Both the position numbers and the translations under genes were made by a program. Below are positions 33,813 to 43,504 of a stretch of DNA of 64,000 nt, piece by piece. The DNA comes from Planctomycetota bacterium (lineage in GTDB: Bacteria; Planctomycetota; UBA1135). The notes below the pieces were generated by a model, which worked only from the letters and a program-made list of their open reading frames with translations, had not been told where the DNA came from and searched no databases. The stretch spans positions 62,001 to 126,000 of the forward strand of contig PAHY01000032.1 in assembly GCA_002705055.1 (NCBI GenBank), written 5' to 3'. How positions within the stretch are numbered: the stretch's first letter is position 1; each line of letters starts with the position of its first letter.

Positions 33813-35536
33813 TTACTGGTTCGCCGAGGCCTCGCCGACGCCGCGTGCGAGGGCGCGCTCCAGGATCTCGCCGCGAGTCATCGGCCGGAAGCCCTCCTCG
33901 GCGAAGGCCGCGTAGAGGACGGCTTGGAGAGCCTCGGCATCCGGGAGCTTCGGAATCAAGGTGCCGTGTGTGGAGGCGCGGAAGCGCTCGCATCGTTCGA
34001 TGCCCTCCAGGAGGGACGCCGCCGGAAGCGGCGCGTGGACCGCAAGCATCTTCCGTACGCGACGGGTGAGGGAGCCGCCAACCCGGCTGTACTCGAAGAA
34101 TTAGTCCTCGTGGACCGAGTGCTCGGGGAACATCGCCCCCAGCGCCTCGGGCACCCGGTCCGCGATCGACCCGCCTGCGTCGTCGGCTTGGACGCGCGCC
34201 TCCGTCAAGGAAACGAACCCCCTCGCCGAGATCCGGCACCCGAACTGGACCTGCAGCGCCGCGATCTCCTCGACTTGGTCGGTGCGCGCGAGGTAGCTCG
34301 CGGGGACACGGCGGACGAGGTGGAATTCGTGCGGGTGTTGGAGATGCTCGGCAGCCTGGAGCAGCGACTCGGCCGAGAAGGCCCCCTCCGCAATGCCGAG
34401 CTCCTGGAGGAGCGGGCCGACGGCACCGTGTGCGAGTAGCGCCGGTTCCGCGAGGGCGCGCAGCGGGCGGTCGAGCGCTGGAAGATAGACCGTCTGGTCG
34501 GGCATCCGGCGCTGGCGCTTGCGCTCGTATTGGCGCATCCGCTCGAGGCTGACGCCGACCATCGCGCCAGCCCCGTCGAGGGTGCAAAGCGGGCTCCCGC
34601 CCCACCCGAGCCGCGCGAACATGGCTTTCAGGCGCTCGGATGGCCAGTCGACGCACGACTCGAGGAAGTCTCGCAGCGCGGGCTCGAGCCGGAGGGGTTC
34701 GAGGCGAGTAACTAGCGGCTCGAGTTTGACGAGCACCGCGAGGTAGGCAGGACCACCCGCCCTACCGCCGTCGGGGTCGGCGAGAATCGTCTCGATGCGT
34801 TCGCGGACCGTCTCCGGCTCAGGGGGCAGCACGGAAGCCAACCGTGGGTCAGTCGCGCGAAGCTAGCCGGCCCACGGATGCTCGGCGATCGCAGCAAGGA
34901 GGGACCGGTCGGAGTCGACGCACATCCCCACGAGGCGACCTCCGACACGGAATCGCCGCGGCGCTAGCCCGCAGCTGCGCTCGTCGCAAGCTGCTGCCTT
35001 GGTGGCGGCGCTGGCGCGTTGCCGGGAGCTGCGACCACCTCGGCGGGCTCTCGAGCCGGCTTTCCGGGGCCAGCGCCATCGTGCATTGCCTCGACCACGC
35101 ACGCCAACTCCAGTGCCGACATCATGTTCACTCCGCGCAGGCGGAGTAGCTCGCCGATGGTCAGCCCCGCGGCGTCGACCTGTCCATCCCGGATGCCTGA
35201 AATCCGTACTGCACGTCGCGTCCGCGGGCGCACGGGGAGTGCCTCCCAGTCCACATCGCGGGGCATCCCGTCAGGAAACGCGATGACCTCGACCGCCTCC
35301 GCGGGAAGCCGCTCGGCGTCCGTCACTAGGATCGCGAGGGCGTTGTCGTCGGCGGGATCTGCTCGCACTTCCCAGTAGCGCTCGTCGAGGTCCTCGTGCC
35401 GGGCCGCGCGGCGCACGTGGAGGGCCCGCGCCAAGGCACCGGTGATCGACCAATGACCACACTCCCCCTCCCGAAGGCAGCGCGGGACGAGGGGCGTAGG
35501 CGGAGAACCCCACCGGGCGACCGCTGCAGATGACAT
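33813..35536 (-). pseudogene. Broken RNA-polymerase-alpha-CTD-like/sigma-like protein gene
   Basis: The gene is intact at the 5' end (MSSAAVARWG...). It has an alpha-CTD-type helix-hairpin-helix block near residues 115-160 (VRISGIRDGQ, LTIGELLRLRGVNMMSALELACVVEA). It then shifts frame near 34980. In the new frame it continues through FRVGGRLVGMCVDSDRSLL, hits TAG at 34863-34865, reads on through a long helical part with a sigma-like MVGVSLERMRQYERKRQRRM block, and hits TAA at 34101-34103. It then continues as FFEYSRVGGSLTRRVRKMLAV to its end at 33813. One frameshift and two nonsense codons show it is dead. Confidence 0.6.
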
Positions 35537-35631
35537 CGTGACTTCCGTAGAGGGGCCAGGAGGCTGGACAGGCCCGGGCGCAGTCTAGCGGTCCCGCTGG
35601 ACTCTGACAGGATCCGAAGCGCCGCGCCGGA

Positions 35632-36273
35632 CTACAGATCGTCTCGTCGCCACTCCGTCCAGTAGATCTCCGGCAACTGCAAACGGGCGCGCTCGCGCTC
35701 GACCGCGGACATGTTCAGATTCTTGACCTTGGGCCACTCGAACTCCGCGAGGAACTGCTCGACCAAGTCCCAGAAGGCCTTCTCGTAAGCCGGGCACCAA
35801 AGATTGCGTAGGTCGGGTTTGCCCTCACTGTGCATTCCATAGTACTTGGGGTGCTTGGGAACCGGATATCGGCCGAGGTAGCACACCGCGCTCGTCAGCG
35901 CCTCGAGCATCAGCCGGCGGCTTGGCTGATTGAGGTCAATCCCGACATGTTCAGCCATCTTGGCAAGTTGGTGATTCCCTAGCTCACGGTCGAGCTGCAG
36001 CCGGCCCTTAGTCACCGCACGCTGGCCGCTTTGAGTCCACTTTGCTTTGAAGAGGTTCTCGATCGCGAACCCGCGAAGCATGAGCTTAACCCACAGCGTG
36101 CCTGTCTCGACCCTCATGGGAAGTCTTCGAGCCGCAAGCATCAGCGAGTGAGCCGAGCCTACCCACAGAGTCGGCTCATTACCAATGTAATCGAGGAGCC
36201 GAGCGGCGTCTTCCCTGCCCTCTTGCTCACCCGGCCCGTGACGCATTGCACCACCCTGGACCCGATCCTCCAT
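35632..36273 (-). CDS. HEPN-like helical protein coupled to hsdR
   Basis: This 213-residue, mostly helical protein has a central helix pair (ETGTLWVKLMLRGFAIENLFKAKW, then DRELGNHQLAKMAEHVGIDL). That pattern resembles HEPN-fold proteins, but no RX4-6H motif is present. ATG 36273 lies one base after the hsdR stop (TGATATG), so it is translated together with the restriction subunit. It could modulate the restriction system or be an independent toxin-like or accessory part. The function is unknown. Confidence 0.6.
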   Translation of the reverse strand: MEDRVQGGAMRHGPGEQEGREDAARLLDYIGNEPTLWVGSAHSLMLAARRLPMRVETGTLWVKLMLRGFAIENLFKAKWTQSGQRAVTKGRLQLDRELGNHQLAKMAEHVGIDLNQPSRRLMLEALTSAVCYLGRYPVPKHPKYYGMHSEGKPDLRNLWCPAYEKAFWDLVEQFLAEFEWPKVKNLNMSAVERERARLQLPEIYWTEWRRDDL

Positions 36274-36274
36274 A

Positions 36275-39241
36275 TCAGTAGTACTCCCGGATGTACCCGT
36301 AAGCTCTCTCGAAGAGATCCGTATCGCGATGGAGTTGATACTTCAGCAGCGTCTTTCGCAGCACCTGCTTGACCTCCCGCTCGCCAGCGTGCGTTGCCTG
36401 CCAACCGTCGAACCGCACTTCGCGCACGATCTTGTCGATGTCGTCGACAACGCGCTGGACTATGATCGGAGTCTCATTGCTCTTTGCTTCCTCGAAGAGC
36501 TCGGTCAGCGCCGCCTTCCCCTGGTCGATCTCCTCTTCCTCCGGGGTCCCGCGCTCAAGCTGGACGACGTCCTTCGCCAAGCTCAAGAGCTCCTTCAGAA
36601 ACTCGATGCTGATGAGCAACCCCAGCTGGTGCCGCTCCTTCAGTGCCTCCAGCCTCTCGGCGAGCGGCTTGAACTTTGGGTTCCCTAGGTGCCGGCGGAG
36701 GCGGGAGCTGAGCTTGATCGACACCTCTTTGGCTTTCTTGTCAGGGTCAGGGGACTCGAGGACCGCCTCCAGCAACTCGGCATCCAGCACCAGCGTGTCG
36801 AGATCATCGCGGACCGTCTCGACATGAGTGTGCTCGTGGATCAGATCGATGGTCTTCGCGCCGAGCCGGTGCCACAGAAGGCGCCCCGTCCCATCGGTCG
36901 GCTGCACCGATCGGTAGACCTGGGCCAGCCAGCGGTAGTCTTTCTGGAACTGCCCTAGCGCCGGGTCAGGTGAAAGTGCCTCCCAGATCCGAGCCAACAC
37001 GCGGAAGTCCGCCGCGAACGCATCCCGGCGGTCATTGTCTGGCAGATGGTCCTGCGCTGCCATCAACCCCTCGTAGCCCTCCAAGTCACGATCGACTCCC
37101 GGGAAGTAGGCGAGGCACTTCTCGACCGCACCAGGAAGAGCTGCCATCAACTCGCCGATGTTGGAGATGGCCTGCCGGGCGCCCTCCTCGTCGAAGCGCA
37201 GCGCCTGCGCCACGTCGTCAAACACCCCGAGGTAGTCAACGATCAAGCCGTGCGTCTTTTGCTGTCCGTAGGGGCGGTTTGTCCGACAGATCGCCTGGAG
37301 CAGCGTGTGATCCCGCAGCGGCTTATCCAGGTACATCGTTTGCAGGATCGGAGCGTCGAAACCGGTTAGGAGCTTCGAGGTCACGATCAAGATCTTGAGC
37401 GGGTCCTTCGGATCGCGGAACCGGTCAAGGAGCGCCTCCTCAGCATCGCGCTCGCGCCGGTAGGGCGCGTATTGCTCCTCCCCGCTGTTGACCGAGATCA
37501 CAATGTCGGACGTCTCAGGCGGCAGGAGCTGGTCAAGGGCCTGCTTGTAAAGGAGGCAGCTCTCCCGGTCGAAGGTCACTACCTGCGCGCCGAATCCGTC
37601 CGGCGTGACCTTCTCCTCGAAGTGACGAGCGATGTCCGCGCAGATCGCCTGGACCCGCTCTGGCGCCTTGACGAGGACCGCCATCTTCGCGGCAGTCTTT
37701 CCGAGCCGGTCTTTGTCCTCGTCTGTGAGCCCCTTCGTCAACTCGCGGTAGGCTTCCTCGATCTGGTCCTGGTCGATATGCAAGTCGATCAGCCGTGGCT
37801 CAAAGTGGAGCGGCTTGGTCGCCCCGTCGCGGATCGACTCTTCCAGGCCATAACGGCTCATGTAGCCGTTCTCATCCTCGGCGGCCCCAAAAGCGTAGAA
37901 GGTATTGCGGTCGACCTTGTTGATCGGCGTGCCCGTCAGCCCGAAGAGGAACGCATTCGGGAGCGCCTCGCGCATCTTCCGACCCAGATCGCCCTCCTGG
38001 GTCCGGTGCGCTTCGTCCACCATCACGATGATGTTCTCGCGGTCGTTGAGGACGCCCTCAGCCTCTGCGAACTTGTGGATCGTCGTGATGATGACCTTCC
38101 GAACGTCGCGCGCGAGGAGCTCATGCAGTTCGTTGCGGCTCTCGGTCCGCACGAGATTCTCCAGGTCGGCCGCGTGAAAGGTCCCAGCGATCTGGCTGTC
38201 GAGGTCGATGCGGTCGACGACCACCAGTACGGTCGGGTTCTTGAGGGCCGAGTGCAGACGCAGCTTGCGTGCCGCGAACAGCATAAGAAGCGATTTGCCC
38301 GAGCCCTGGAAATGCCAGAGCAATCCCTTGCGGGGCTGGCCGGCGACGACTCGCTCGACGATCCGGTCCACGCCCTCCACCTGCTGGTAGCGGGCAATGA
38401 TCTTGATCCGGCGCTGACCGTTGTGGCTCGCAAAAGCCGTGAAGCTCGACAGCATGTCAAGCACGCGCCGCGGCGTGAGGAGCGAATCAACCGACTGCTC
38501 AACCGAGCGGATTGATCGAGGCTCGCGTTCGTCGCCGAGGTGCCAAGGGCCCCAGAAATGCACCGGTGCACCAACCGAACCGTATCGGAGCTCCTTCCCC
38601 TCGGTGGCAACTGAGAAAACGTTGGGGACGAAGAGTTCCGGGATATGACTCTCGTAGTCCTCGTGGACCTGGATCGCCCCGTCCAGCCAGCTCTGGCTCG
38701 GCCGCACGGGGGTCTTCGCCTCGATCACGACGAGCGGGAGGCCGTTGACGAGCAGGACGAGGTCCGGGCGACGCTCGGCCTGACCAGCCCGCAGCGTGTA
38801 CTGCGTCGTGACGACGTAGTGATTCTGTTCGAGGTCGTCGAAGTCAATCAGGTGCACCGTGACGTGCTCGCCATCCTCCCCGAACGGCATCGAGCACTCG
38901 CCGAGGAGCCACTTCGCGAAGGCCTCGTTAGCTTTGATCAGCCCGTCGTGACGGCAGCCGAGCATGATCGCCCGCAGGCGGTGGAGGACCTCATCGGCGC
39001 GGTCGGGCTTGGCGGCGATGGAGGGGTTGAGACGGATCAGTGCGTCGCGGAGGTAGTCCTCGACGAGGGGATCCTCCAGCCCGCGCGGGAGGTCCTTGGC
39101 GGCGATGAAGTGCCAGCCGGCGCCGGCGATCTCACCTGCACGGCGCGCGAGACCGGGGCCCGTGGCCGTGTGGTGGGTAATGCCCCCGCACAAGCGATCG
39201 CGGACGAGGGCTTCGACCGTGTTTGACTCGTTGAAAGTCAT
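36275..39241 (-). CDS. hsdR: Type I restriction enzyme, R (motor/endonuclease) subunit
   Basis: This 988-residue protein has a PD-(D/E)xK nuclease (Asp160 in RRPDLVL; Glu174 and Lys176 in VVIEAK), a superfamily-2 translocase motor (Walker A QGSGKS ending at ~317, DEAH at 409-412, LTGTP, and motif VI QAICRTNRP), and a helical C-terminal region that docks the methylase. It translocates DNA and cleaves unmethylated foreign DNA when bound to HsdM/HsdS. ATG 39241 overlaps the hsdS stop by four bases. All motifs are intact. Confidence 0.95.
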   Translation of the reverse strand: MTFNESNTVEALVRDRLCGGITHHTATGPGLARRAGEIAGAGWHFIAAKDLPRGLEDPLVEDYLRDALIRLNPSIAAKPDRADEVLHRLRAIMLGCRHDGLIKANEAFAKWLLGECSMPFGEDGEHVTVHLIDFDDLEQNHYVVTTQYTLRAGQAERRPDLVLLVNGLPLVVIEAKTPVRPSQSWLDGAIQVHEDYESHIPELFVPNVFSVATEGKELRYGSVGAPVHFWGPWHLGDEREPRSIRSVEQSVDSLLTPRRVLDMLSSFTAFASHNGQRRIKIIARYQQVEGVDRIVERVVAGQPRKGLLWHFQGSGKSLLMLFAARKLRLHSALKNPTVLVVVDRIDLDSQIAGTFHAADLENLVRTESRNELHELLARDVRKVIITTIHKFAEAEGVLNDRENIIVMVDEAHRTQEGDLGRKMREALPNAFLFGLTGTPINKVDRNTFYAFGAAEDENGYMSRYGLEESIRDGATKPLHFEPRLIDLHIDQDQIEEAYRELTKGLTDEDKDRLGKTAAKMAVLVKAPERVQAICADIARHFEEKVTPDGFGAQVVTFDRESCLLYKQALDQLLPPETSDIVISVNSGEEQYAPYRRERDAEEALLDRFRDPKDPLKILIVTSKLLTGFDAPILQTMYLDKPLRDHTLLQAICRTNRPYGQQKTHGLIVDYLGVFDDVAQALRFDEEGARQAISNIGELMAALPGAVEKCLAYFPGVDRDLEGYEGLMAAQDHLPDNDRRDAFAADFRVLARIWEALSPDPALGQFQKDYRWLAQVYRSVQPTDGTGRLLWHRLGAKTIDLIHEHTHVETVRDDLDTLVLDAELLEAVLESPDPDKKAKEVSIKLSSRLRRHLGNPKFKPLAERLEALKERHQLGLLISIEFLKELLSLAKDVVQLERGTPEEEEIDQGKAALTELFEEAKSNETPIIVQRVVDDIDKIVREVRFDGWQATHAGEREVKQVLRKTLLKYQLHRDTDLFERAYGYIREYY

Positions 39242-40446
39242 TGGCTCTCGACCCTCGCGAGCGCCGCTCTTTCCATCCCACGGATCAGGCGCTGTCTTGC
39301 TCGCACGGATGCCATGGCGCCGCGGACGCGCTGCATCCGCTGGCGCAGGTTGCGTTGGTAGTCGATCGGAGGCAAAGGCATCAGCACGCGCTTCAGATTC
39401 CCGGCACTTACATTCGTCTGGCTAACGGCACGCGTGGCATAGGAGAGGACCTGGCGTCGGCCGACCTGGGCACTTAAGAATGCTGTCAAATAGTAGGGAT
39501 CGAGCGAGTCTAGGTTTGGGCGGAGCCGCACGAGATACGACGCGAACACATGGTCACCAGCGATGTCGTACACACCTGTCCTCCCAACAAGCTCATAGCT
39601 GTTGGTCCGGTTGAAGAGGACATCGCCATCGATCAGTCGATATCGCTCAAAGTCTTGGCTTGCCAGGTCAATGAACTTCAAGTCCGACTGGTCTACTCGA
39701 CCCTCAGCAATGTTCATCATTCGCAGAACGGGGTACTCACCCGACTCAGACAATGGATCTGACAGACCGTACTGGCACACGTCTAGGAGCTCGCCGAGTT
39801 GCACAACCTCCCAGCCCGCAAAATACTCTCCGACCCGTGGATGCCAGCTGCGCTGTCCTAACTCCTCTCCTCGAAGGCCTGACTCAGCGAGCGCCGCCAA
39901 AGTCACTCCAGCCTGAAAACCTAGTTTCCTCGTAGAACCGCTGACCCGCGAGCAAGCTCCGAGCGCATCTGCAATCCTCCTCTGCTCCTCAACCGGCGGT
40001 AGCGCGAACTCCTCCTTCGCAAGCGCTTTCCAATTGATGGTCGGCGAGAGCGAGCCCACCGAGATCTGGAGCGCCCGCTCCATGAAGAGATCCGTCTGCA
40101 TAAAATAGGGCAGGAACTCTGGCAGAACAGCGTCCGGCCGCGCACGCAGCACCATGGCATGCGCCGAGCAGATCCCCTCGAAATCCGCCACCGCGACCTT
40201 CCGCTGATACACACGCCGCCGTCCGAAGATGACGTCACCCCGCCGGAATCTCAGCTTCGTCGCGGTCACATCACTCGGTTCACCCCATCGGCTGATTCGC
40301 AAAGACCCCGCGTCTAGATGCTCAAGCCCGACATACCGATCGACGCCTGCCTGGGACGGATCATCGACTCGATCATTGACGAGTTCCGCCACCTGATCGA
40401 AGCGATAGGTGGTCCACTGCGACGCGGCTTTGGCAGCACTAGGCAT
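39238..40446 (-). CDS. hsdS: Type I restriction enzyme, S (specificity) subunit
   Basis: This 402-residue protein has two target-recognition domains, each followed by a conserved helix. TRD1 covers ~15-170, ending with ALPPVEEQRRIADAL. TRD2 covers ~205-370, starting GWEVVQLGELLDVCQYG and ending with MPLPPIDYQRNLRQRM. The two halves recognise the two parts of a bipartite site. ATG 40446 is chosen because AGGAGG lies six bases upstream; it overlaps the hsdM stop by eight bases. The protein is intact, so a functional enzyme is possible. The recognition sequence cannot be predicted from here. Confidence 0.93.
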   Translation of the reverse strand: MPSAAKAASQWTTYRFDQVAELVNDRVDDPSQAGVDRYVGLEHLDAGSLRISRWGEPSDVTATKLRFRRGDVIFGRRRVYQRKVAVADFEGICSAHAMVLRARPDAVLPEFLPYFMQTDLFMERALQISVGSLSPTINWKALAKEEFALPPVEEQRRIADALGACSRVSGSTRKLGFQAGVTLAALAESGLRGEELGQRSWHPRVGEYFAGWEVVQLGELLDVCQYGLSDPLSESGEYPVLRMMNIAEGRVDQSDLKFIDLASQDFERYRLIDGDVLFNRTNSYELVGRTGVYDIAGDHVFASYLVRLRPNLDSLDPYYLTAFLSAQVGRRQVLSYATRAVSQTNVSAGNLKRVLMPLPPIDYQRNLRQRMQRVRGAMASVRARQRLIRGMERAALARVESQ

Positions 40447-41947
40447 CCCGACCCTCCTGGACGACACTGTCGAGCATCGTCACGACCTCGTCCATTTGCT
40501 GCCAAAACTCCCGACCCGACTCCTCAAACTCCGCCCACGTCTCCGCCAGGGACGGCTGGTCGGCCGAAGGGACGTCGTCGCCATTCCCACGCACCCAGCG
40601 CGCGATCGAGAGGCTCGCATCCTGCTCCAAGATCTGCTCAACCGGGACGACCGCTGTAAACCCAGGCTCGTCCTCGCGCGCCCGGTAGGCCTCCAGGATG
40701 CGTTCCTGATGCCCCGGCTTCAGGAAGCTCTGGGCGCGCTCGCGCGCGATCTCTCCCACCGCGTTGATGAAGAGGACGCGGCCCTGACGAGGCTTCGGCT
40801 TCTTGTTCCGGCAAACCACCACGCAGGCCTCCATCGGAGAGTTGTAGAAGAGCCCGGGGCCGAGACCGAGCACGCACTCGACGAGATCTGCCTCGACCAG
40901 CTTGCGGCGCATGGCTGCTTCCTCGTTACGGAAGAGCACGCCGTGCGGGAAGAGGATCGCGCAACGCCCCGTCTTCGGATCCATACTCTTCAAAATGTGC
41001 TGGAAGAAGGCGTAGTCGGCCCTTCCCTGCGGCGGCGTGCCGAGGAAGTTTCGGCCCCAGGGGTCGGACTCCCACGCCGAGCGATTCCACTTCTTGATCG
41101 AGTACGGCGGATTGGCAAGCACCACGTCGAAGGTCCGCAGCCGATCCCCCTCGGTGAACGCGGGCTCCGCGAGAGTGTTCTTGCTCGCGATGTGGAAGTC
41201 CGCGACCCCGTGGAGGACGAGGTTCATCCGGGCGATCGCGGCAGTGATCGTGATCAGCTCCTGCCCGTACAGGCCGATCGTCCGCACGTCCCCACCGCGG
41301 CGCTTCACCTCGGCGAGGCAGGAAATCAGCATGCCGCCGGTGCCGCAGGTCGGGTCGTAGATCGTTTCGCCTGGCTTTGGCTCCAGGACCTGGGCCATCA
41401 GGTGGACCAGCGTCCGGTTGGTGTAGAACTCCTGCGCCGTGTGCCCGCTGTCGTCCGCGAACTGCTTGATCAAGTACTCGTAGCCGTTTCCTAGCTCGTC
41501 CTCGGGCACGTTCTCGAGGCTCAAGGTGTGCTTGGAAAAGTGTTCGACTAGGTTCTTGAGGGTGGCGTCCGGGAGCTGCGCCTTATCCGTCCAGGGGGCG
41601 TTGCCAAAGACGCCGCGGAGGCGTTCGGGGTTGGCGGATTCGATCGCCTGGAAGGCCGTTAAGAGGGCGCGGCCGACGTCCCGCGAGGCAGTGCGGACGT
41701 CCTTCCAGTGCGCGCCGTCCGGGATGGTGAAGCGGTCGTTGGCGGTGGCACGCGCGTAGTCGGCGTCGCCGTCGCTTTCGGCCAGGGCTCGCTCGTAGTC
41801 CTCGTCCCAGACGTCCGACAGGCGCTTGAAGAACAGCAGCGGGAAGATGTACTGCTTGTAATCGCTCGCGTCGATCAGGCCCCTGAGCAGCGTGGCTGCG
41901 CCCCAAAGGTGGGACTCGAGTTCGCGTTGGGAGAGATGGCCCGTCAC
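40439..41947 (-). CDS. hsdM: Type I restriction enzyme, M (methyltransferase) subunit
   Basis: This 502-residue N6-adenine methyltransferase has the HsdM N-terminal helical domain (residues ~5-150, with LWGAATLLRGLIDASDYKQYIFPLLFF, interrupted here only for length), the SAM-binding DPTCGTGG at 198-205 and the catalytic NPPY at 279-282. GTG 41947 is the likely start (V-TGHLSQREL); the open frame further upstream shows no family similarity. It is followed by hsdS and hsdR with overlaps. A second hsdM lies 1.6 kb upstream (43501-45000). About 110 bases before the start are three 21-bp direct repeats. Confidence 0.93.
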   Translation of the reverse strand: MTGHLSQRELESHLWGAATLLRGLIDASDYKQYIFPLLFFKRLSDVWDEDYERALAESDGDADYARATANDRFTIPDGAHWKDVRTASRDVGRALLTAFQAIESANPERLRGVFGNAPWTDKAQLPDATLKNLVEHFSKHTLSLENVPEDELGNGYEYLIKQFADDSGHTAQEFYTNRTLVHLMAQVLEPKPGETIYDPTCGTGGMLISCLAEVKRRGGDVRTIGLYGQELITITAAIARMNLVLHGVADFHIASKNTLAEPAFTEGDRLRTFDVVLANPPYSIKKWNRSAWESDPWGRNFLGTPPQGRADYAFFQHILKSMDPKTGRCAILFPHGVLFRNEEAAMRRKLVEADLVECVLGLGPGLFYNSPMEACVVVCRNKKPKPRQGRVLFINAVGEIARERAQSFLKPGHQERILEAYRAREDEPGFTAVVPVEQILEQDASLSIARWVRGNGDDVPSADQPSLAETWAEFEESGREFWQQMDEVVTMLDSVVQEGRDA

Positions 41948-42057
41948 GATAACTCGCCGCCTCCAGCGGCAGGAATGCCCTGTCCAGACCCGCAGTCGCC
42001 TTGCTGGCGGAGTCCATCGCTCCAGCCATAGCAAGCTGCCCAATCCTCCGGTTCAGC

Positions 42058-42120
42058 CTGGTGAGGATTCGGATCGGACTGGTGAGGATTGAGCCTGAGC
42101 TGGTGAGGATTTGGCACTTT
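42058..42120 (-). repeat. Three tandem 21-bp repeats upstream of hsdM
   Basis: CTGGTGAGGATT occurs at exact 21-base spacing at 42058, 42079 and 42100, each followed by a variable 9-base part. On the coding strand the core is AATCCTCACCAG. The spacing places the cores on the same face of the helix (two turns). This suggests an operator or regulator-binding array for the hsdM-hsdS-hsdR operon. No candidate regulator gene adjoins it apart from fic. Confidence 0.8.
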
Positions 42121-42382
42121 GTCCCCGTCGCCTTGGAAAGCTCCGGCTTCGCTCGCTGTCCAACTCGGCCCAGCGCCGAGGTCAGGCCTGTGAACCGGTA
42201 CGTGTGCGTCGGTCAGATGCACGAGTCCCCATTTGCCCTGGCCACAAGAGCTTGTGGCCGATCGGCCGCCCGCCACAACACCTAGAAAGCACCCTGATCG
42301 AGCCCCGGAGAAAACCCATACTTGCTGACACCAAACCCCAATTCCACTAGCAACAAAGGCTGGAATTGCCATTCTGATGGCA

Positions 42383-43504
42383 TCAAAACACATTCCGCCC
42401 CTCCGCCAGGTTTAGGAGCTCTCGATATGCAAGAACTGTCGGTCTCCGCCCTCGGCCCTGACGGACGATCCGGAAGAAACCGGCGTCCTGCAGAAGCCCC
42501 AGAATCCGCCGACCACTCGACTGGGTCATCCCTTCAGCGCGGTAAAAATCCGGTGCACGAAAAACCGGCCGAGCAAACAAGAAGTCCGTCGCGGGAACCG
42601 CAAAGTGTGACCGCGTGATCTCCCCGATACGACGGCTCGTCTGGTCATACAGCTGACGGATCGCATCCGCTTTCTCCTGATTCTCTTCCGCTTGCTCACG
42701 GACCGAACGGAGAAAGAACTCTAGCCACGGCACCCAATCACGGTCACGCGAGATTGACAGAAGCCGCTCGTAGTACTCGTCCCGGTGTCGCTCAAAATAT
42801 GCACTGATATAGAGCATTGGTGCGGTCAACAAGCCGCGCCGCGCCAGAAACAGTGGAATGAGGATTCGACCAAGCCGACCGTTGCCATCAAGGAATGGGT
42901 GAATTGCTTCGAACTCCGCATGAAGGATGCCGAGCTGTACCAGGCGATCGGGAGCCTCAGCATGGAGGTAGTTCTCCCATTCGTCCATAGCGCCGGGAAG
43001 GCCCGCGGCGTCAATTGGAACGTAACGTGCTTCCTCAATCGCGCAGCCATCAGGACCGATCCAGTTGGGAACTCGTCGATACTCCCCGGGTGCCTTATTA
43101 CTTCCACGAACGCCCTCAAGCAGAACCGAGTGGACCTCCTTCATGAGCCGCTGACAGAGGGGCAAGTCTTGCATCCTCAACTCTGCGAACCGCATCGCAC
43201 GACGATAGTTTGCAATCTCCTCGATATCGTTCCGCTTCTCTTCCGGGAACTCCGACCCTTCTGCATCCGCTTCGAACTCAAGGACCTCGCCCATGGTCGC
43301 CTGAGTACCTTCGATCCGAGAAGACATGACTGCCTCCTGGGTACTCAGCGGCGTGAGCAGAACTGCAGCATTCGGCAGCCCCCGTAGGAGGCCGTCGTAA
43401 CGGGCAACTGCCTCAGTTGCCGGACCAATCAGCGGAAGAAGTCGCTCCCAGTCGATCGACCGCGGCGGGAAATCACCCGCGTGATAGAGAACCGGTCCAC
43501 TCAT
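42383..43504 (-). CDS. Fic family AMP-transferase-type protein
   Basis: This 373-residue protein has an N-terminal inhibitory helix with motif SSRIEG (61-66, the S-x3-E-G type) and a Fic core motif HPFLDGNGRLGR (202-213), complete with catalytic His and phosphate loop. The C-terminal ~90 residues look like a winged helix (SSGRRILGLLQDAGFF). Fic enzymes transfer AMP to a hydroxyl side chain; the N-terminal Glu normally keeps the enzyme inactive. ATG 43504 overlaps the upstream hsdM-like stop and has GGAGGG upstream. It is therefore co-translated with a DNA methyltransferase, inside a restriction locus. Confidence 0.9.
   Translation of the reverse strand: MSGPVLYHAGDFPPRSIDWERLLPLIGPATEAVARYDGLLRGLPNAAVLLTPLSTQEAVMSSRIEGTQATMGEVLEFEADAEGSEFPEEKRNDIEEIANYRRAMRFAELRMQDLPLCQRLMKEVHSVLLEGVRGSNKAPGEYRRVPNWIGPDGCAIEEARYVPIDAAGLPGAMDEWENYLHAEAPDRLVQLGILHAEFEAIHPFLDGNGRLGRILIPLFLARRGLLTAPMLYISAYFERHRDEYYERLLSISRDRDWVPWLEFFLRSVREQAEENQEKADAIRQLYDQTSRRIGEITRSHFAVPATDFLFARPVFRAPDFYRAEGMTQSSGRRILGLLQDAGFFRIVRQGRGRRPTVLAYRELLNLAEGRNVF

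Noticed and set aside
33721-34656. A 311-codon minus-strand Arg/Pro-rich frame
   Set aside because: It lies in the wrong frame across a broken gene; its composition is that of an out-of-frame GC-rich read.
26636-35536. Stop-codon reassignment (TAA/TAG read as sense)
   Set aside because: Several intact genes end with TAA or TAG, and the interrupted genes also carry frameshifts or IS damage; ordinary decay explains them.
37472-38515. A 347-codon plus-strand frame inside hsdR
   Set aside because: Antisense shadow of the helicase domain, with no recognisable family.
41944-42393. A small protein encoded across the 21-bp iterons (7-residue repeats NPHQ...)
   Set aside because: No ribosome site, no family, and the rest of the frame looks non-coding; the period is better explained as DNA repeats.
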